Source: Kitasatospora cineracea
GTDB taxonomy: Bacteria > Actinomycetota > Actinomycetes > Streptomycetales > Streptomycetaceae
Direction: 5' to 3'
DNA: 64,000 nucleotides
NCBI RefSeq assembly: GCF_003751605.1
Contig: NZ_RJVJ01000001.1
Coordinates: 1,364,001-1,428,000 of the forward strand
The position numbers were made by a program, and so were the translations under genes. Under the pieces are notes generated by a model. That model was given only the letters and a program-made list of their open reading frames with translations, was not told where the DNA came from and searched no databases. Below are positions 8,452 through 19,890 of the stretch, piece after piece. The stretch's first letter is position 1, and each line of letters opens with the position of its first letter.

Positions 8452-8541
8452 GCGGGGCACCGCGTTCCGGCCCGGGCCCAGGCGCGGGGCACCGCGTTCC
8501 GGCCCGGGCCCAGGCTCGGGGCACCGCGTTCCGGCGCGGGC

Positions 8542-8546
<5 letters not shown>
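8452..8546. repeat. Three tandem copies of a 32-bp GC-rich repeat
   Basis: The core ACCGCGTTCCGG recurs at 8459, 8491 and 8523, an exact 32-bp period. Copies 1 and 2 include GGCCCGGGCC, a perfect 10-bp palindrome; copy 3 is diverged and runs into the 3' end of cydCD. The array lies between cydCD and the sensor kinase, both on the minus strand. It could act as an mRNA 3'-end or transcription barrier. Confidence 0.85.
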
Positions 8547-12039
<3,493 letters not shown>

Positions 12040-12056
12040 CTGTTCGGCTCCTGCGG

Positions 12057-13061
12057 TCAGTGGTGCGCGGCGGGGATGTGCTGGACGCCGATCCGGCGGC
12101 GGAACACCCAGTACGTCCAGCCCTGGTAGAGCAGCACGAGCGGGGTGAAGACGAGGGCGACGACGGTCATCACCTTGAGCGTGTAGGGCGAGGACGAGGC
12201 GTTGGTGACGGTCAGCGACCAGTCCGGGTTCAGCGTGGAGGGCATCACGTCGGGGAACAGCGACAGGAAGAGCATGCCGACGGCGGCGACGACGGTCAGG
12301 CCGCTGAGCGCGAACGCCCAGCCCTCGCGGGCGAGTCGGTTGGCGCCGAGCGCGCCGAGCAGGGCGAGGACGGCGACGACCAGGGCGGCCAGGCTCCAGC
12401 CGTTGCCGGAGTGGGCCTGGGTCCAGACCAGGAAGACCAGGGCGAGCACGGCGGTGGCCAGGCCGAGCGCGGTGGCCTGGGCGCGGGCCCGGATCCGGAT
12501 CTCGCCGCTGGTCTTGAGCGAGGCGAACACCGCGCCGTGGAAGGTGAACAGCACCAGGGTGGTGAGTCCGCCGAGCAGCGCGTACGGGTTGAGCAGGTCC
12601 CAGAGGGTGCCGACGTAGTTCTTGTCGGCGTCGATGTCGACGCCGTGCACGATGTTGGCGAAGGCGACGCCCCACAGGAAGGCGGGCAGCAGCGAGGTCC
12701 AGAAGATCGCCAGTTCCCAGTTGCGCTGCCAGCGTTCGCCGCTGCGCTGGTGCCGGTACTCGAAGGAGACGCCGCGGACGATCAGGCAGACCAGGATCAG
12801 CAGCAGCGGGATGAAGAAACCGCTGAACAGGGTGGCGTACCAGTCGGGGAAGGCCGCGAAGGTGGCGCCGCCCGCGGTGAGCAGCCACACCTCGTTGCCG
12901 TCCCAGACCGGGCCGATGGTGTTGATCAGGACGCGGCGCTCGGCGGTGTCGCGGGCCAGCAGCCGGGTGAGGACGCCGATGCCGAAGTCGAAGCCCTCGA
13001 GGAAGAAGTAGCCGATCCACAGGACGGCGATCAGGACGAACCAGAGGTCGTGCAGGTGCAT
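12057..13061 (-). CDS. cydB: Cytochrome bd oxidase subunit II
   Basis: 334 aa, about nine hydrophobic helices. The N-terminus has the family motif WIGYFFLEGFDFGIGVL, then NTIGPVWDGNEVWLLTAGGATFAAFPDWYATLFSGF... (only the first part is diagnostic). CydB is the structural partner of CydA in the quinol-oxidising terminal oxidase. ATG 13061 lies 11 nt after the cydA stop, indicating one transcript with cydA and cydCD. Confidence 0.96.
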   Translation of the reverse strand: MHLHDLWFVLIAVLWIGYFFLEGFDFGIGVLTRLLARDTAERRVLINTIGPVWDGNEVWLLTAGGATFAAFPDWYATLFSGFFIPLLLILVCLIVRGVSFEYRHQRSGERWQRNWELAIFWTSLLPAFLWGVAFANIVHGVDIDADKNYVGTLWDLLNPYALLGGLTTLVLFTFHGAVFASLKTSGEIRIRARAQATALGLATAVLALVFLVWTQAHSGNGWSLAALVVAVLALLGALGANRLAREGWAFALSGLTVVAAVGMLFLSLFPDVMPSTLNPDWSLTVTNASSSPYTLKVMTVVALVFTPLVLLYQGWTYWVFRRRIGVQHIPAAHH

Positions 13062-13072
13062 GTGATCCGTCC

Positions 13073-14614
13073 TCAGTACGCGAAGGCGAGGGGCTGGTCG
13101 GCGTCCTCGTCGTCGGAGGGGCCGCGCAGGGTCGGGTCCTTGGCGGGCGGCTTCTCCTCGGTGTCCGGCCCGGCGGCGGCGTACTTGGCGAGCAGTCTGA
13201 CCTCGATGACGGCGAGGACGGCGTACAGCACGGTGAGCGTGGTGAGGCCGACCGCCTGGGTGCCGACGGTGACGTTGGGGGAGACGGCGTCGCGGGTGCG
13301 CATCAGGCCGAACACCACCCAGGGCTGGCGGCCCATCTCGGTGAAGATCCAGCCGAAGCTGTTGGCGAGCAGCGGGAAGCCCATGGTGAGGATGCCGATC
13401 CGCCAGCTCCACCGGGTGAAGAAGACGTTCATCTCGCGGTTCCTGGTGAGCATCAGCTTCGGCGGCTCGTCCTCGGCGGTGCGGTGCTCGGGGGCGAGCC
13501 AGAACCTGCGGCGGGTGGTCCACAGGCCGATCAGCGCGGCGGCGAAGGACGTCATGCCGAAGCCGATCATCAGCCGGAATCCCCAGTAGGTGACGAAGAT
13601 GTTGGGGATGTAGTCGTCGGGCTGCCCGCCGTACTCGGCGGCTTCGGCGGCGGCGGTGTCGTTGATGCCGGGCACCGAGGACGAGAAGTCGTTGTGGGCG
13701 AGGAAGGACAGTATCCCGGGGATCTCCAGCTCGACCGAGTTGTGGCCCTTGGAGACGTCGCCGACCGCGAAGACCGAGAACGGGGCGGGTGCCTGGGTGT
13801 CCCACAGGGCCTCGGCGGCGGCCATCTTCATCGGCTGCTGCTCGAACATCACCTTGCCGAGGGTGTCGCCGCTGATCGCGGTGCCCAGGCCGGCGACCAC
13901 GGCGATGGCCAGGCCGACCCGCAGCGAGGTGCGCATCGCGGCGGTCTTCCGGCCGTCGGTCTGCTTGCCGCGCTTGGCCCGCCACAGGTGGTAGCTGGCG
14001 ATGCCGACCACGAAGGCGGCGCCGGTGAGGAAGGCGGCGGTGAGGGTGTGGAAGACCTGCACCACGGTGGTGTTCTGGGTCAGCACCCGGACGATGTCGG
14101 TGAGCTGGGCCTTGCCGGTGGCCGGGTCGACCTTGTAGCCGACCGGGTGCTGCATCCAGGAGTTGGCGGCCAGGATGAAGTAGGCGGAGAGGGCGGTGCC
14201 GATCGCCACCAGCCAGATGCAGGCCAGGTGGATCTTCTTCGGGAGGCGGTCCCAGCCGAAGATCCACAGGCCGATGAAGGTGGACTCGAAGAAGAAGGCG
14301 ATCAGCGCCTCCATCGCCAGCGGGGCCCCGAACACGTCGCCGACGAAGCGGGAGTAGTCGGACCAGTTCATGCCGAACTGGAACTCCTGGACGATGCCGG
14401 TGACCACGCCCATGGCGATGTTGATCAGGAAGAGCCTGCCCCAGAACTTGGTGGCGTGGAAGTACTTCTCCTTGCCCGTGCGCACCCAGGCGGTCTGCAG
14501 TCCGGCCACGATCGAGGCCAGGCTGATGGTGAGGGGCACGAAGAGGAAGTGGTAGACGGTGGTGATGCCGAACTGCCATCGCGAGATGGTCTCGTGAGCG
14601 ACTGCTAGGTCCAC
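13073..14614 (-). CDS. cydA: Cytochrome bd oxidase subunit I
   Basis: 513 aa from GTG 14614, which has GAGAGGG about 5 nt upstream and gives the standard CydA N-terminus (DLAVAHETISRWQFG). The haem b595 ligand His is in TVYHFLFVPLT (about residue 22). The helix MNWSDYSRFVGDVFGAPLAMEAL and FFFESTFIGLW carry the conserved acidic residues of the proton path, and TGEGRQPW-like TEMGRQPWVV is present near residue 440. It is the haem-bearing catalytic subunit for O2 reduction at low oxygen. First gene of the cydA-cydB-cydCD operon, under a Rex-type operator. Confidence 0.96.
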   Translation of the reverse strand: MDLAVAHETISRWQFGITTVYHFLFVPLTISLASIVAGLQTAWVRTGKEKYFHATKFWGRLFLINIAMGVVTGIVQEFQFGMNWSDYSRFVGDVFGAPLAMEALIAFFFESTFIGLWIFGWDRLPKKIHLACIWLVAIGTALSAYFILAANSWMQHPVGYKVDPATGKAQLTDIVRVLTQNTTVVQVFHTLTAAFLTGAAFVVGIASYHLWRAKRGKQTDGRKTAAMRTSLRVGLAIAVVAGLGTAISGDTLGKVMFEQQPMKMAAAEALWDTQAPAPFSVFAVGDVSKGHNSVELEIPGILSFLAHNDFSSSVPGINDTAAAEAAEYGGQPDDYIPNIFVTYWGFRLMIGFGMTSFAAALIGLWTTRRRFWLAPEHRTAEDEPPKLMLTRNREMNVFFTRWSWRIGILTMGFPLLANSFGWIFTEMGRQPWVVFGLMRTRDAVSPNVTVGTQAVGLTTLTVLYAVLAVIEVRLLAKYAAAGPDTEEKPPAKDPTLRGPSDDEDADQPLAFAY

Positions 14615-14700
14615 TGCGCCCTCTCTCACAGGTTTCGCACATAACGGACGGAACGCATATGTAGCACTCAGGTGCGACATACCCGCCCAAGCTTGTCCGC

Positions 14701-14724
14701 TTGTGAACGTGAACACGTTCACAA
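14701..14724. promoter_or_regulatory. Rex (NADH/NAD+ sensor) operator upstream of cydA
   Basis: TTGTGAACGT (14701-14710), spacer GAAC, ACGTTCACAA (14715-14724): 10-bp perfect inverted arms matching the streptomycete Rex operator pattern TGTGAACG-n-CGTTCACA known upstream of cydABCD. It lies about 87 nt upstream of the cydA start. High NADH would release Rex and derepress bd oxidase. Rex itself is not encoded in this window. Confidence 0.9.
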
Positions 14725-14896
14725 GGGAAGTATCCATGATGCTTATCGGTGCGGATGCACGGGGGTGGGGTGTTCTCGGACACGCCGATGATCCGACGTC
14801 CGGCCGACCCCCCACAAGCGGCACCGGGGCAGCCCGGCTGTACCGAACGGCGCTTGACACCGCCCGCCCTGACCTGGCGTCAGACCGGCGCGGGCC

Positions 14897-16360
14897 TCAG
14901 CGCTGCAGCGGCAGCGAGAGCCGGAACACCGCGCCCTCGCCCGGGGAGGTGCGCAGCGACAGCTCCCCGTCGTGCGCCGAGACCAGGGCGCTGGCGATGG
15001 CCAGGCCCAGGCCCGACCCGCCGCTCTGGCCGGGCAGCCGGGTGCGGGCGGCGTCCGCCCGGTAGAAGCGCTCGAAGACCAGGGCGGCCTGCTCCTGCGT
15101 CAGCCCCGGCCCCTGGTCGGCGACCTCCAGCAGGCAGCCGCCGGACGCCCGGCCCACGCCGATCCGCACCGCGGTGCCGGACGGGGTGTGCTTGACCGCG
15201 TTGCCCACCAGGTTGGTCACCACCTGGCGCAGCCGGGCCTCGTCGCCCAGCACCGGCGCGGCCTGCGGGGAGCCCAGGCCGTTCGGGCCGGTCAGCGCGA
15301 CCGGGCGGCCCGGGTCCAGCGCGGTCAGGTCGTGCAGGGCGTCGGCGGCCAGCGTGCGCAGGTCCATCGGGGCCAGGTTGAGCGGGCGCTCCTCGTCGAG
15401 CCGGGCCAGCATCAGCAGGTCCTCGACCAGTGCGCCCAGGCGCACCGCCTCCGACTCGATCCGGTCCATCGCCCGGTCCACGTCCTGCAGCGCGCCCATC
15501 CGGTGCAGCTCGGCGAAGCCCCGGATGCCCGCCAGCGGGGTGCGCAGCTCGTGCGAGGCGTCCGCGACGAAGCGGCGCATCCGCTGCTCGGAGGCGGCCC
15601 GGGCGGCGAACGCCGTCTCGATGTGGGTGAGCATCCCGTTCAGCGCGGCGGACAGCCGGCCCGCCTCGGTGCGCACCGGCAGCTCCGGCATCCGGTACGA
15701 CAGGTCGCCGTCGGCGATCCGCTGGGCGCCCGCCTCCAGCTGGCGCAGCGGCCGCAGCCCGGCCCGCACCGCGAGCGCGCCGAGGCCCGCGAGGCCGACC
15801 AGCACCGCGCCGCCGATGGTCAGGAAGGTGGTGCGCAGGTGCGAGATGGTGGACTCGACGTCCGCCAGCGGCACCGCGACCTGCACGTACCGGGGCACCG
15901 CGAGGTCGCCGCCCGCGGTGGCGCGCTGCAGCGGCAGCACCATCGAGCGCCACTCGCCGGCCTTCGGCCCCGAGGCGGTGAACGGGTCGTCCAGCCGATC
16001 GGTCAGGCCCTTGCGGTCCAGCGCGGGCAGCTGCGGGGCCGGGTCGGAGTCGCTCAGCGGCTGCCGGATCACCGACAGCACCGAGCCGTCCTCGGCCAGG
16101 TAGCGCACCACGTACTCGCTGGGCAGGCTCTGCCCGGAGCGGCGGCCGACGTTCTGCGCGCTGAACACCGAGCTGGTGGTCTGCCGGGTCGGCGGGCGGC
16201 GGGAGAGCGGTTCGGCGAACCGGTCGAGCTGCTCGTCGGCCCGGTCCACCAGCTGGCCGCGGACGGTGCCCAGCACCAGGGTGTCGCTCACCACCAGCCC
16301 GGTGGTGACCAGCAGCAGCGCGAGCACCAGCAGGCGCACCCGCAGCGAGAAGCGGGCCAT
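14897..16360 (-). CDS. Membrane sensor histidine kinase (OmpR-class, TrcS/TcrY-like)
   Basis: 487 aa. TM1 is at ~7-30, an extracytoplasmic sensor region of ~145 residues follows, TM2 at ~177-200, HAMP at ~200-250, the phosphoacceptor His270 in FVADASHELRTPLAG, then HATPase_c with NLVGNAVKHTPSG, VADQGPGL and GGSGLGLAI. It autophosphorylates in response to an unknown envelope signal. The gene starts 1 nt after the response-regulator stop codon, so the two are translationally coupled. They follow the MacAB-like operon on the same strand. Confidence 0.93.
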   Translation of the reverse strand: MARFSLRVRLLVLALLLVTTGLVVSDTLVLGTVRGQLVDRADEQLDRFAEPLSRRPPTRQTTSSVFSAQNVGRRSGQSLPSEYVVRYLAEDGSVLSVIRQPLSDSDPAPQLPALDRKGLTDRLDDPFTASGPKAGEWRSMVLPLQRATAGGDLAVPRYVQVAVPLADVESTISHLRTTFLTIGGAVLVGLAGLGALAVRAGLRPLRQLEAGAQRIADGDLSYRMPELPVRTEAGRLSAALNGMLTHIETAFAARAASEQRMRRFVADASHELRTPLAGIRGFAELHRMGALQDVDRAMDRIESEAVRLGALVEDLLMLARLDEERPLNLAPMDLRTLAADALHDLTALDPGRPVALTGPNGLGSPQAAPVLGDEARLRQVVTNLVGNAVKHTPSGTAVRIGVGRASGGCLLEVADQGPGLTQEQAALVFERFYRADAARTRLPGQSGGSGLGLAIASALVSAHDGELSLRTSPGEGAVFRLSLPLQR

Positions 16361-16361
16361 C

Positions 16362-17123
16362 TCAGCTGTTCGGCGGGCGGCGCAGCGCGTAGCCGATGCC
16401 GCGCACCGTGTGGATCAGCTTGGGGCCGTGCATCGGGCCGGAGTCGAGCTTGCGGCGCAGGTAGGAGATGTACGACTCGACGATGGAGAGGTCGCCGCCG
16501 AAGTCGTACGCCCACACGTGGTCGAGGATCTGCGCCTTGGAGACCACCCGGCCGACGTTGGCCATCAGGTAGTGCAGCAGCTTGAACTCGGTGGGGGAGA
16601 GCGAGACCGGGACGCCGCCGCGGGTGACCTCGTGCGCGGTCGGGTCCAGGGTGAGGTCGGCCACCACCAGGCGGCCGTCGTCGGCGGGGCCGCCGGCCCG
16701 GCGCAGGATCGCCCGGATCCGGGCGATCAGCTCCTCCAGGCTGAACGGCTTGGTGACGTAGTCGTCGGCGCCGACCGCCAGGCCCTGCACCTTGTCGCCG
16801 GTGCCGTCCTTGGCGGTCAGGAACAGCACCGGGACGTGCTCGGGGCTCTGCGGCCACTGGGTCTGGTCGCGCAGCCGCTGCACCACGGTGAAGCCGTCCA
16901 GGTCGGGCAGCATGACGTCCAGCACGACCAGGTCGGGCCGCTCGGCGGCGACCGCGTCCAGGGCCTCCTGGCCGGTGGCGGCGGAGGCCACCCGGAAGCC
17001 GGAGAACCGCAGGCTGGCCGAGAGCAGCTCGCGGATGTTCGGTTCGTCGTCCACCACCAGCAGGAACGGCTCGCCGCCGACCTGGGTCGCCGCGGCCGGG
17101 TTCGACTGCACTGCGCCTGACAC
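16362..17123 (-). CDS. OmpR/PhoB-family response regulator
   Basis: 253 aa from GTG 17123 (GGAG about 8 nt upstream). Receiver domain: acidic pair D25/D26 in VVDDEPN, phosphoacceptor D69 in VVLDVMLPDLDG, LFLTAKD and VTKPFSLEEL. The winged-helix effector has TPTAHEVTR, LSPTEFKLLHYLM, SIVESYISYLRRKLD and LIHTVRGIGYALR. It pairs with the adjacent kinase and, from its position, probably controls the adjacent MacAB-like export operon. That last point is inference. Confidence 0.94.
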   Translation of the reverse strand: MSGAVQSNPAAATQVGGEPFLLVVDDEPNIRELLSASLRFSGFRVASAATGQEALDAVAAERPDLVVLDVMLPDLDGFTVVQRLRDQTQWPQSPEHVPVLFLTAKDGTGDKVQGLAVGADDYVTKPFSLEELIARIRAILRRAGGPADDGRLVVADLTLDPTAHEVTRGGVPVSLSPTEFKLLHYLMANVGRVVSKAQILDHVWAYDFGGDLSIVESYISYLRRKLDSGPMHGPKLIHTVRGIGYALRRPPNS

Positions 17124-17269
17124 GATTGCTCCGCCTCCCGGCCGGACGAATGGGCCACCCCGGACACCACGGGGCCTGTCCGCGGTGCCCGCCGGGCTGA
17201 CCCGACCGGACACCGTCAGACAGACCCTAGCCCGACCAGACTACGCAAAGTGAATGAAGATTGGATTAG

Positions 17270-17899
17270 TCATCCGCTCGTACCCGAACCGGTACCCGCG
17301 CCCGCCCCGGTGCCGCCGCCGGTGCCGCCGCGGCCGCCGAAGCCGCCCGCGGCGCCGCCCTCGGTGAGCTGGGTGGCGTTGTAGGAGCCGTCCTCGGCCT
17401 TGCTGCCCAGCACGGTGACGCTCTGGCCGGGCTGCAGGTCGCCGACCTTGCCCTCCTTGGTGGTGGTGACCTTGGTGGAGTCGCCGGTGGTGATCTTGAC
17501 GGTGGTGCCGTTGGCCTCGGTCAGGTAGACGGTGCTGCCGTCCACCGACTTCACGGTGCCGCGGGTGAAGCCGCCCGCCGCGCCGCCGGGGGCCTGGCCG
17601 TTGCCGGTGCCGCCGTTCTGGCCGCCGCCGAAGCCGCCGTAGCCGCCGCGGCCGGTGCCGCCGGTGCCGGTGCCGCCGGGGAACCGCCCGTTCGTGGCAC
17701 TCGCCCGGTTGCCGCCGCCGGTGCTGGTTCCGTTGTCCTTCTGGTACCAGACACCGCCCGCGAACGAGAGCACCGCGACGACGCAGCCGGCCAGCGCCAG
17801 GGTCGGCCAGGGGAGCTTGCGGCGCGGTGGCGCGGCCAGCTCGGCGGTGATGTCGCGGGCGTCCGGCGCGGTGGCCAGCAGCTCCTGGTCGTCAGACAC
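17270..17899 (-). CDS. Membrane-anchored Gly-rich protein with DUF5666-like domain
   Basis: 209 aa. A cytoplasmic N-terminus of ~30 residues is followed by one TM helix (PTLALAGCVVAVLSFAGGVWY), a Gly/Thr-rich linker, and a beta-rich module RGTVKSVDGSTVYLTEANGTTVKIT ending in LQPGQSVTVLGS, like DUF5666/OB-type domains. A Gly-rich tail follows. It lies 12 nt after the MacB-like permease stop, so it is probably the last gene of that operon and could be an accessory envelope component. Confidence 0.75.
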   Translation of the reverse strand: MSDDQELLATAPDARDITAELAAPPRRKLPWPTLALAGCVVAVLSFAGGVWYQKDNGTSTGGGNRASATNGRFPGGTGTGGTGRGGYGGFGGGQNGGTGNGQAPGGAAGGFTRGTVKSVDGSTVYLTEANGTTVKITTGDSTKVTTTKEGKVGDLQPGQSVTVLGSKAEDGSYNATQLTEGGAAGGFGGRGGTGGGTGAGAGTGSGTSG

Positions 17900-17911
17900 G
17901 GGGGTCTCCTT

Positions 17912-19114
17912 CTACTCGTGCCGGAGGGCGTCGATCGGGCGCAGCGAGGCGGCCCGGTTGGCGGGGTAGCTGCCGAAGAACAGGCCGATGGCGACGGCGA
18001 TGGCGAACGCGCCGAGCACCGACTCGGGGATGACCACCGGCTTGATGCCGACCACCGAGAAGTGCGAGCCGACGATGCCGGCCAGCACGCCGAGCCCGGC
18101 GCCGACCACCGACAGCAGGGTGGACTCGGCGAGGAACTGGCCGAGGATGACGGCGCGGGGCGCGCCGAGCGCCTTGCGGATGCCGATCTCCCTGGTCCGC
18201 TCGGTGACGGTGACCAGCATGATGTTGGTGATGCCGATGCCGCCGACCAGCAGCGAGATCGCGGCGACCGCGCCGAGCAGGACGGTGAAGGTCTTGGTGG
18301 TGGACTCGCGGGCGGTCAGCAGCGAGGTCTGGTTGCTGATCCGGAAGTCGACCTTGGTGGCGTCCTTGATGGCGTGGGTGCCCATCAGGATCCGGGTGAT
18401 GTCGGCCTGCGCCTCGGTGGTGGCCTCGGCGGAGGACGCCTGCACCAGGATCTGGTTGACCGAGCCGAAGCCGGTGAACGCGTTCTGCACGGTCGGCAGC
18501 GGGGCGATCACCACGTCGTCGGGGTCGTTGAAGCCGGTGGAGCCCTTGGTCCTCAGCACGCCGGTCACGGTGAACGGGGTGCCGCCGATGGTGATCTTCT
18601 TGCCGACCGGGTCCTCGGCGGCGAACAGCTCCTTGGCGGTGGTCGCGCCGAGCACCGCGACCTTGCGGGAGTTGAGCACGTCGTCGGCGGAGAAGTAGTC
18701 GCCCCTGTCGACCTTCAGGTTGGCGGTCTCGAAGTAGGCGGGGTAGGTGCCGACGATCTGCCCGGGCTGGTACGAGATGTTCCCGTACAGCGCGGTGCCG
18801 CTGGTGGTGACCACCGGGGCGACCGACTTGACGGCCGGGGCGTCGGTGGCCGAGGCGAGCGCCTTGGCGTCCTCGACGGTGAGCTTCTTGGCGGCGGTGG
18901 CCGAGCCGCGCGAGGCGGAGGAGGAGACGGTCAGCGAGTTGGTGCCGAGCGAGGTGATCGACTCCTTGACCGCCACCGAGGAGCCGTTGCCGACCGCGAG
19001 CAGCAGGATCACCGAGGCCACGCCGATCAGCACGCCGAGCATGGTCAGCGCGGAGCGGACCTTGTTGGCGGCCAGGCCGCCGACCGCGAAGCGGATCATC
19101 TGCCAGGCGATCAC
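17912..19114 (-). CDS. MacB-like ABC transporter permease
   Basis: 400 aa with the FtsX/MacB layout: one N-terminal TM (LAANKVRSALTMLGVLIGVASVILLLAVG), a large extracytoplasmic MacB_PCD domain (~residues 45-260, with LGATTAKELF and GVLRTKGSTGF), then three C-terminal TMs (FTVLLGAVAAISLLVGGIGI, plus two near the end) with ERTREIGIRKALGA, the coupling motif. It overlaps the ATPase gene by 4 nt. With the ATPase and adaptor it forms a putative peptide or antibiotic efflux complex. Confidence 0.92.
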   Translation of the reverse strand: MIAWQMIRFAVGGLAANKVRSALTMLGVLIGVASVILLLAVGNGSSVAVKESITSLGTNSLTVSSSASRGSATAAKKLTVEDAKALASATDAPAVKSVAPVVTTSGTALYGNISYQPGQIVGTYPAYFETANLKVDRGDYFSADDVLNSRKVAVLGATTAKELFAAEDPVGKKITIGGTPFTVTGVLRTKGSTGFNDPDDVVIAPLPTVQNAFTGFGSVNQILVQASSAEATTEAQADITRILMGTHAIKDATKVDFRISNQTSLLTARESTTKTFTVLLGAVAAISLLVGGIGITNIMLVTVTERTREIGIRKALGAPRAVILGQFLAESTLLSVVGAGLGVLAGIVGSHFSVVGIKPVVIPESVLGAFAIAVAIGLFFGSYPANRAASLRPIDALRHE

Positions 19115-19890
19115 GCGACCACCCCCGCGGCGGCGGCCAGCGCGGGCGGCGGCCCGTCGGCCGGGGCCTGCCGGACGTCGGAGACGACCGCGCCGTCGAC
19201 CAGCCGGACCACCCGCTTGGCGTGCAGCGCGACCTCGTCCTCGTGGGTGATCACCACCACGGTGCGGCCGCGCGCGTTGAGTCGGTCGATGATGCCCAGC
19301 ACCTCCTCGGTGGAGCGGCTGTCGAGGTTGCCGGTGGGCTCGTCGGCGAGCAGCATCGCGGGCGCGGTGACCAGCGCCCGGGCCACCGCGACGCGCTGCT
19401 GCTGGCCGCCGGAGAGCTGGTTGGGCTTGTGCCCGGCCCGGTCGGCCAGGCCGACCAGGCCGAGCGCGGCCAGCGCCCGGCGGCGCCGCTCGGCGGCCCG
19501 CACGCCCGCGTAGGCGAGCGGCAGTTCGACCTGGGCCAGTGCGGTGGTGCGGGGCACCAGGTTGAAGGACTGGAACACGAAGCCGATCTTGCGGTTGCGG
19601 ACCAGTGCGAGCTGGCCCTCGTCCAGGTGGCCGACGTCGGTGCCGTCCAGCAGGTAGCGGCCGGAGGTGGGCACGTCCAGGCAGCCCAGGATGTTCATCA
19701 GGGTCGACTTGCCGGAGCCGGAGGAGCCCATCACCGCGACGTAGTCGCCCTCCGCGATGTCCAGGTCGACGCCGAGCGGCTCGCCGCCGCCGGTCGTCGG
19801 CCCGCGCAGGGCGTGCACGACGGCGTCGCCGTGGCCGTACGACTTGGTGACCTTGCGGATCTGGATCACCGGGGGCTTGGCGGTGCGCAT
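19111..19890 (-). CDS. MacB/LolD-type ABC transporter ATPase
   Basis: 259 aa. Walker A GSSGSGKSTLMNILGCLD, Q-loop GFVFQSFNLVPR, signature LSGGQQQRVAVARAL, Walker B MLLADEPTGNLD and the H-loop VVVITHE are all present. An unusual insert (GPTTGGGEPLGVDLDI) lies ahead of the first strand. ATG 19890 overlaps the adaptor stop as TGATG, and the 3' end overlaps the permease by 4 nt, so adaptor, ATPase and permease are translationally coupled. Confidence 0.94.
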   Translation of the reverse strand: MRTAKPPVIQIRKVTKSYGHGDAVVHALRGPTTGGGEPLGVDLDIAEGDYVAVMGSSGSGKSTLMNILGCLDVPTSGRYLLDGTDVGHLDEGQLALVRNRKIGFVFQSFNLVPRTTALAQVELPLAYAGVRAAERRRRALAALGLVGLADRAGHKPNQLSGGQQQRVAVARALVTAPAMLLADEPTGNLDSRSTEEVLGIIDRLNARGRTVVVITHEDEVALHAKRVVRLVDGAVVSDVRQAPADGPPPALAAAAGVVA

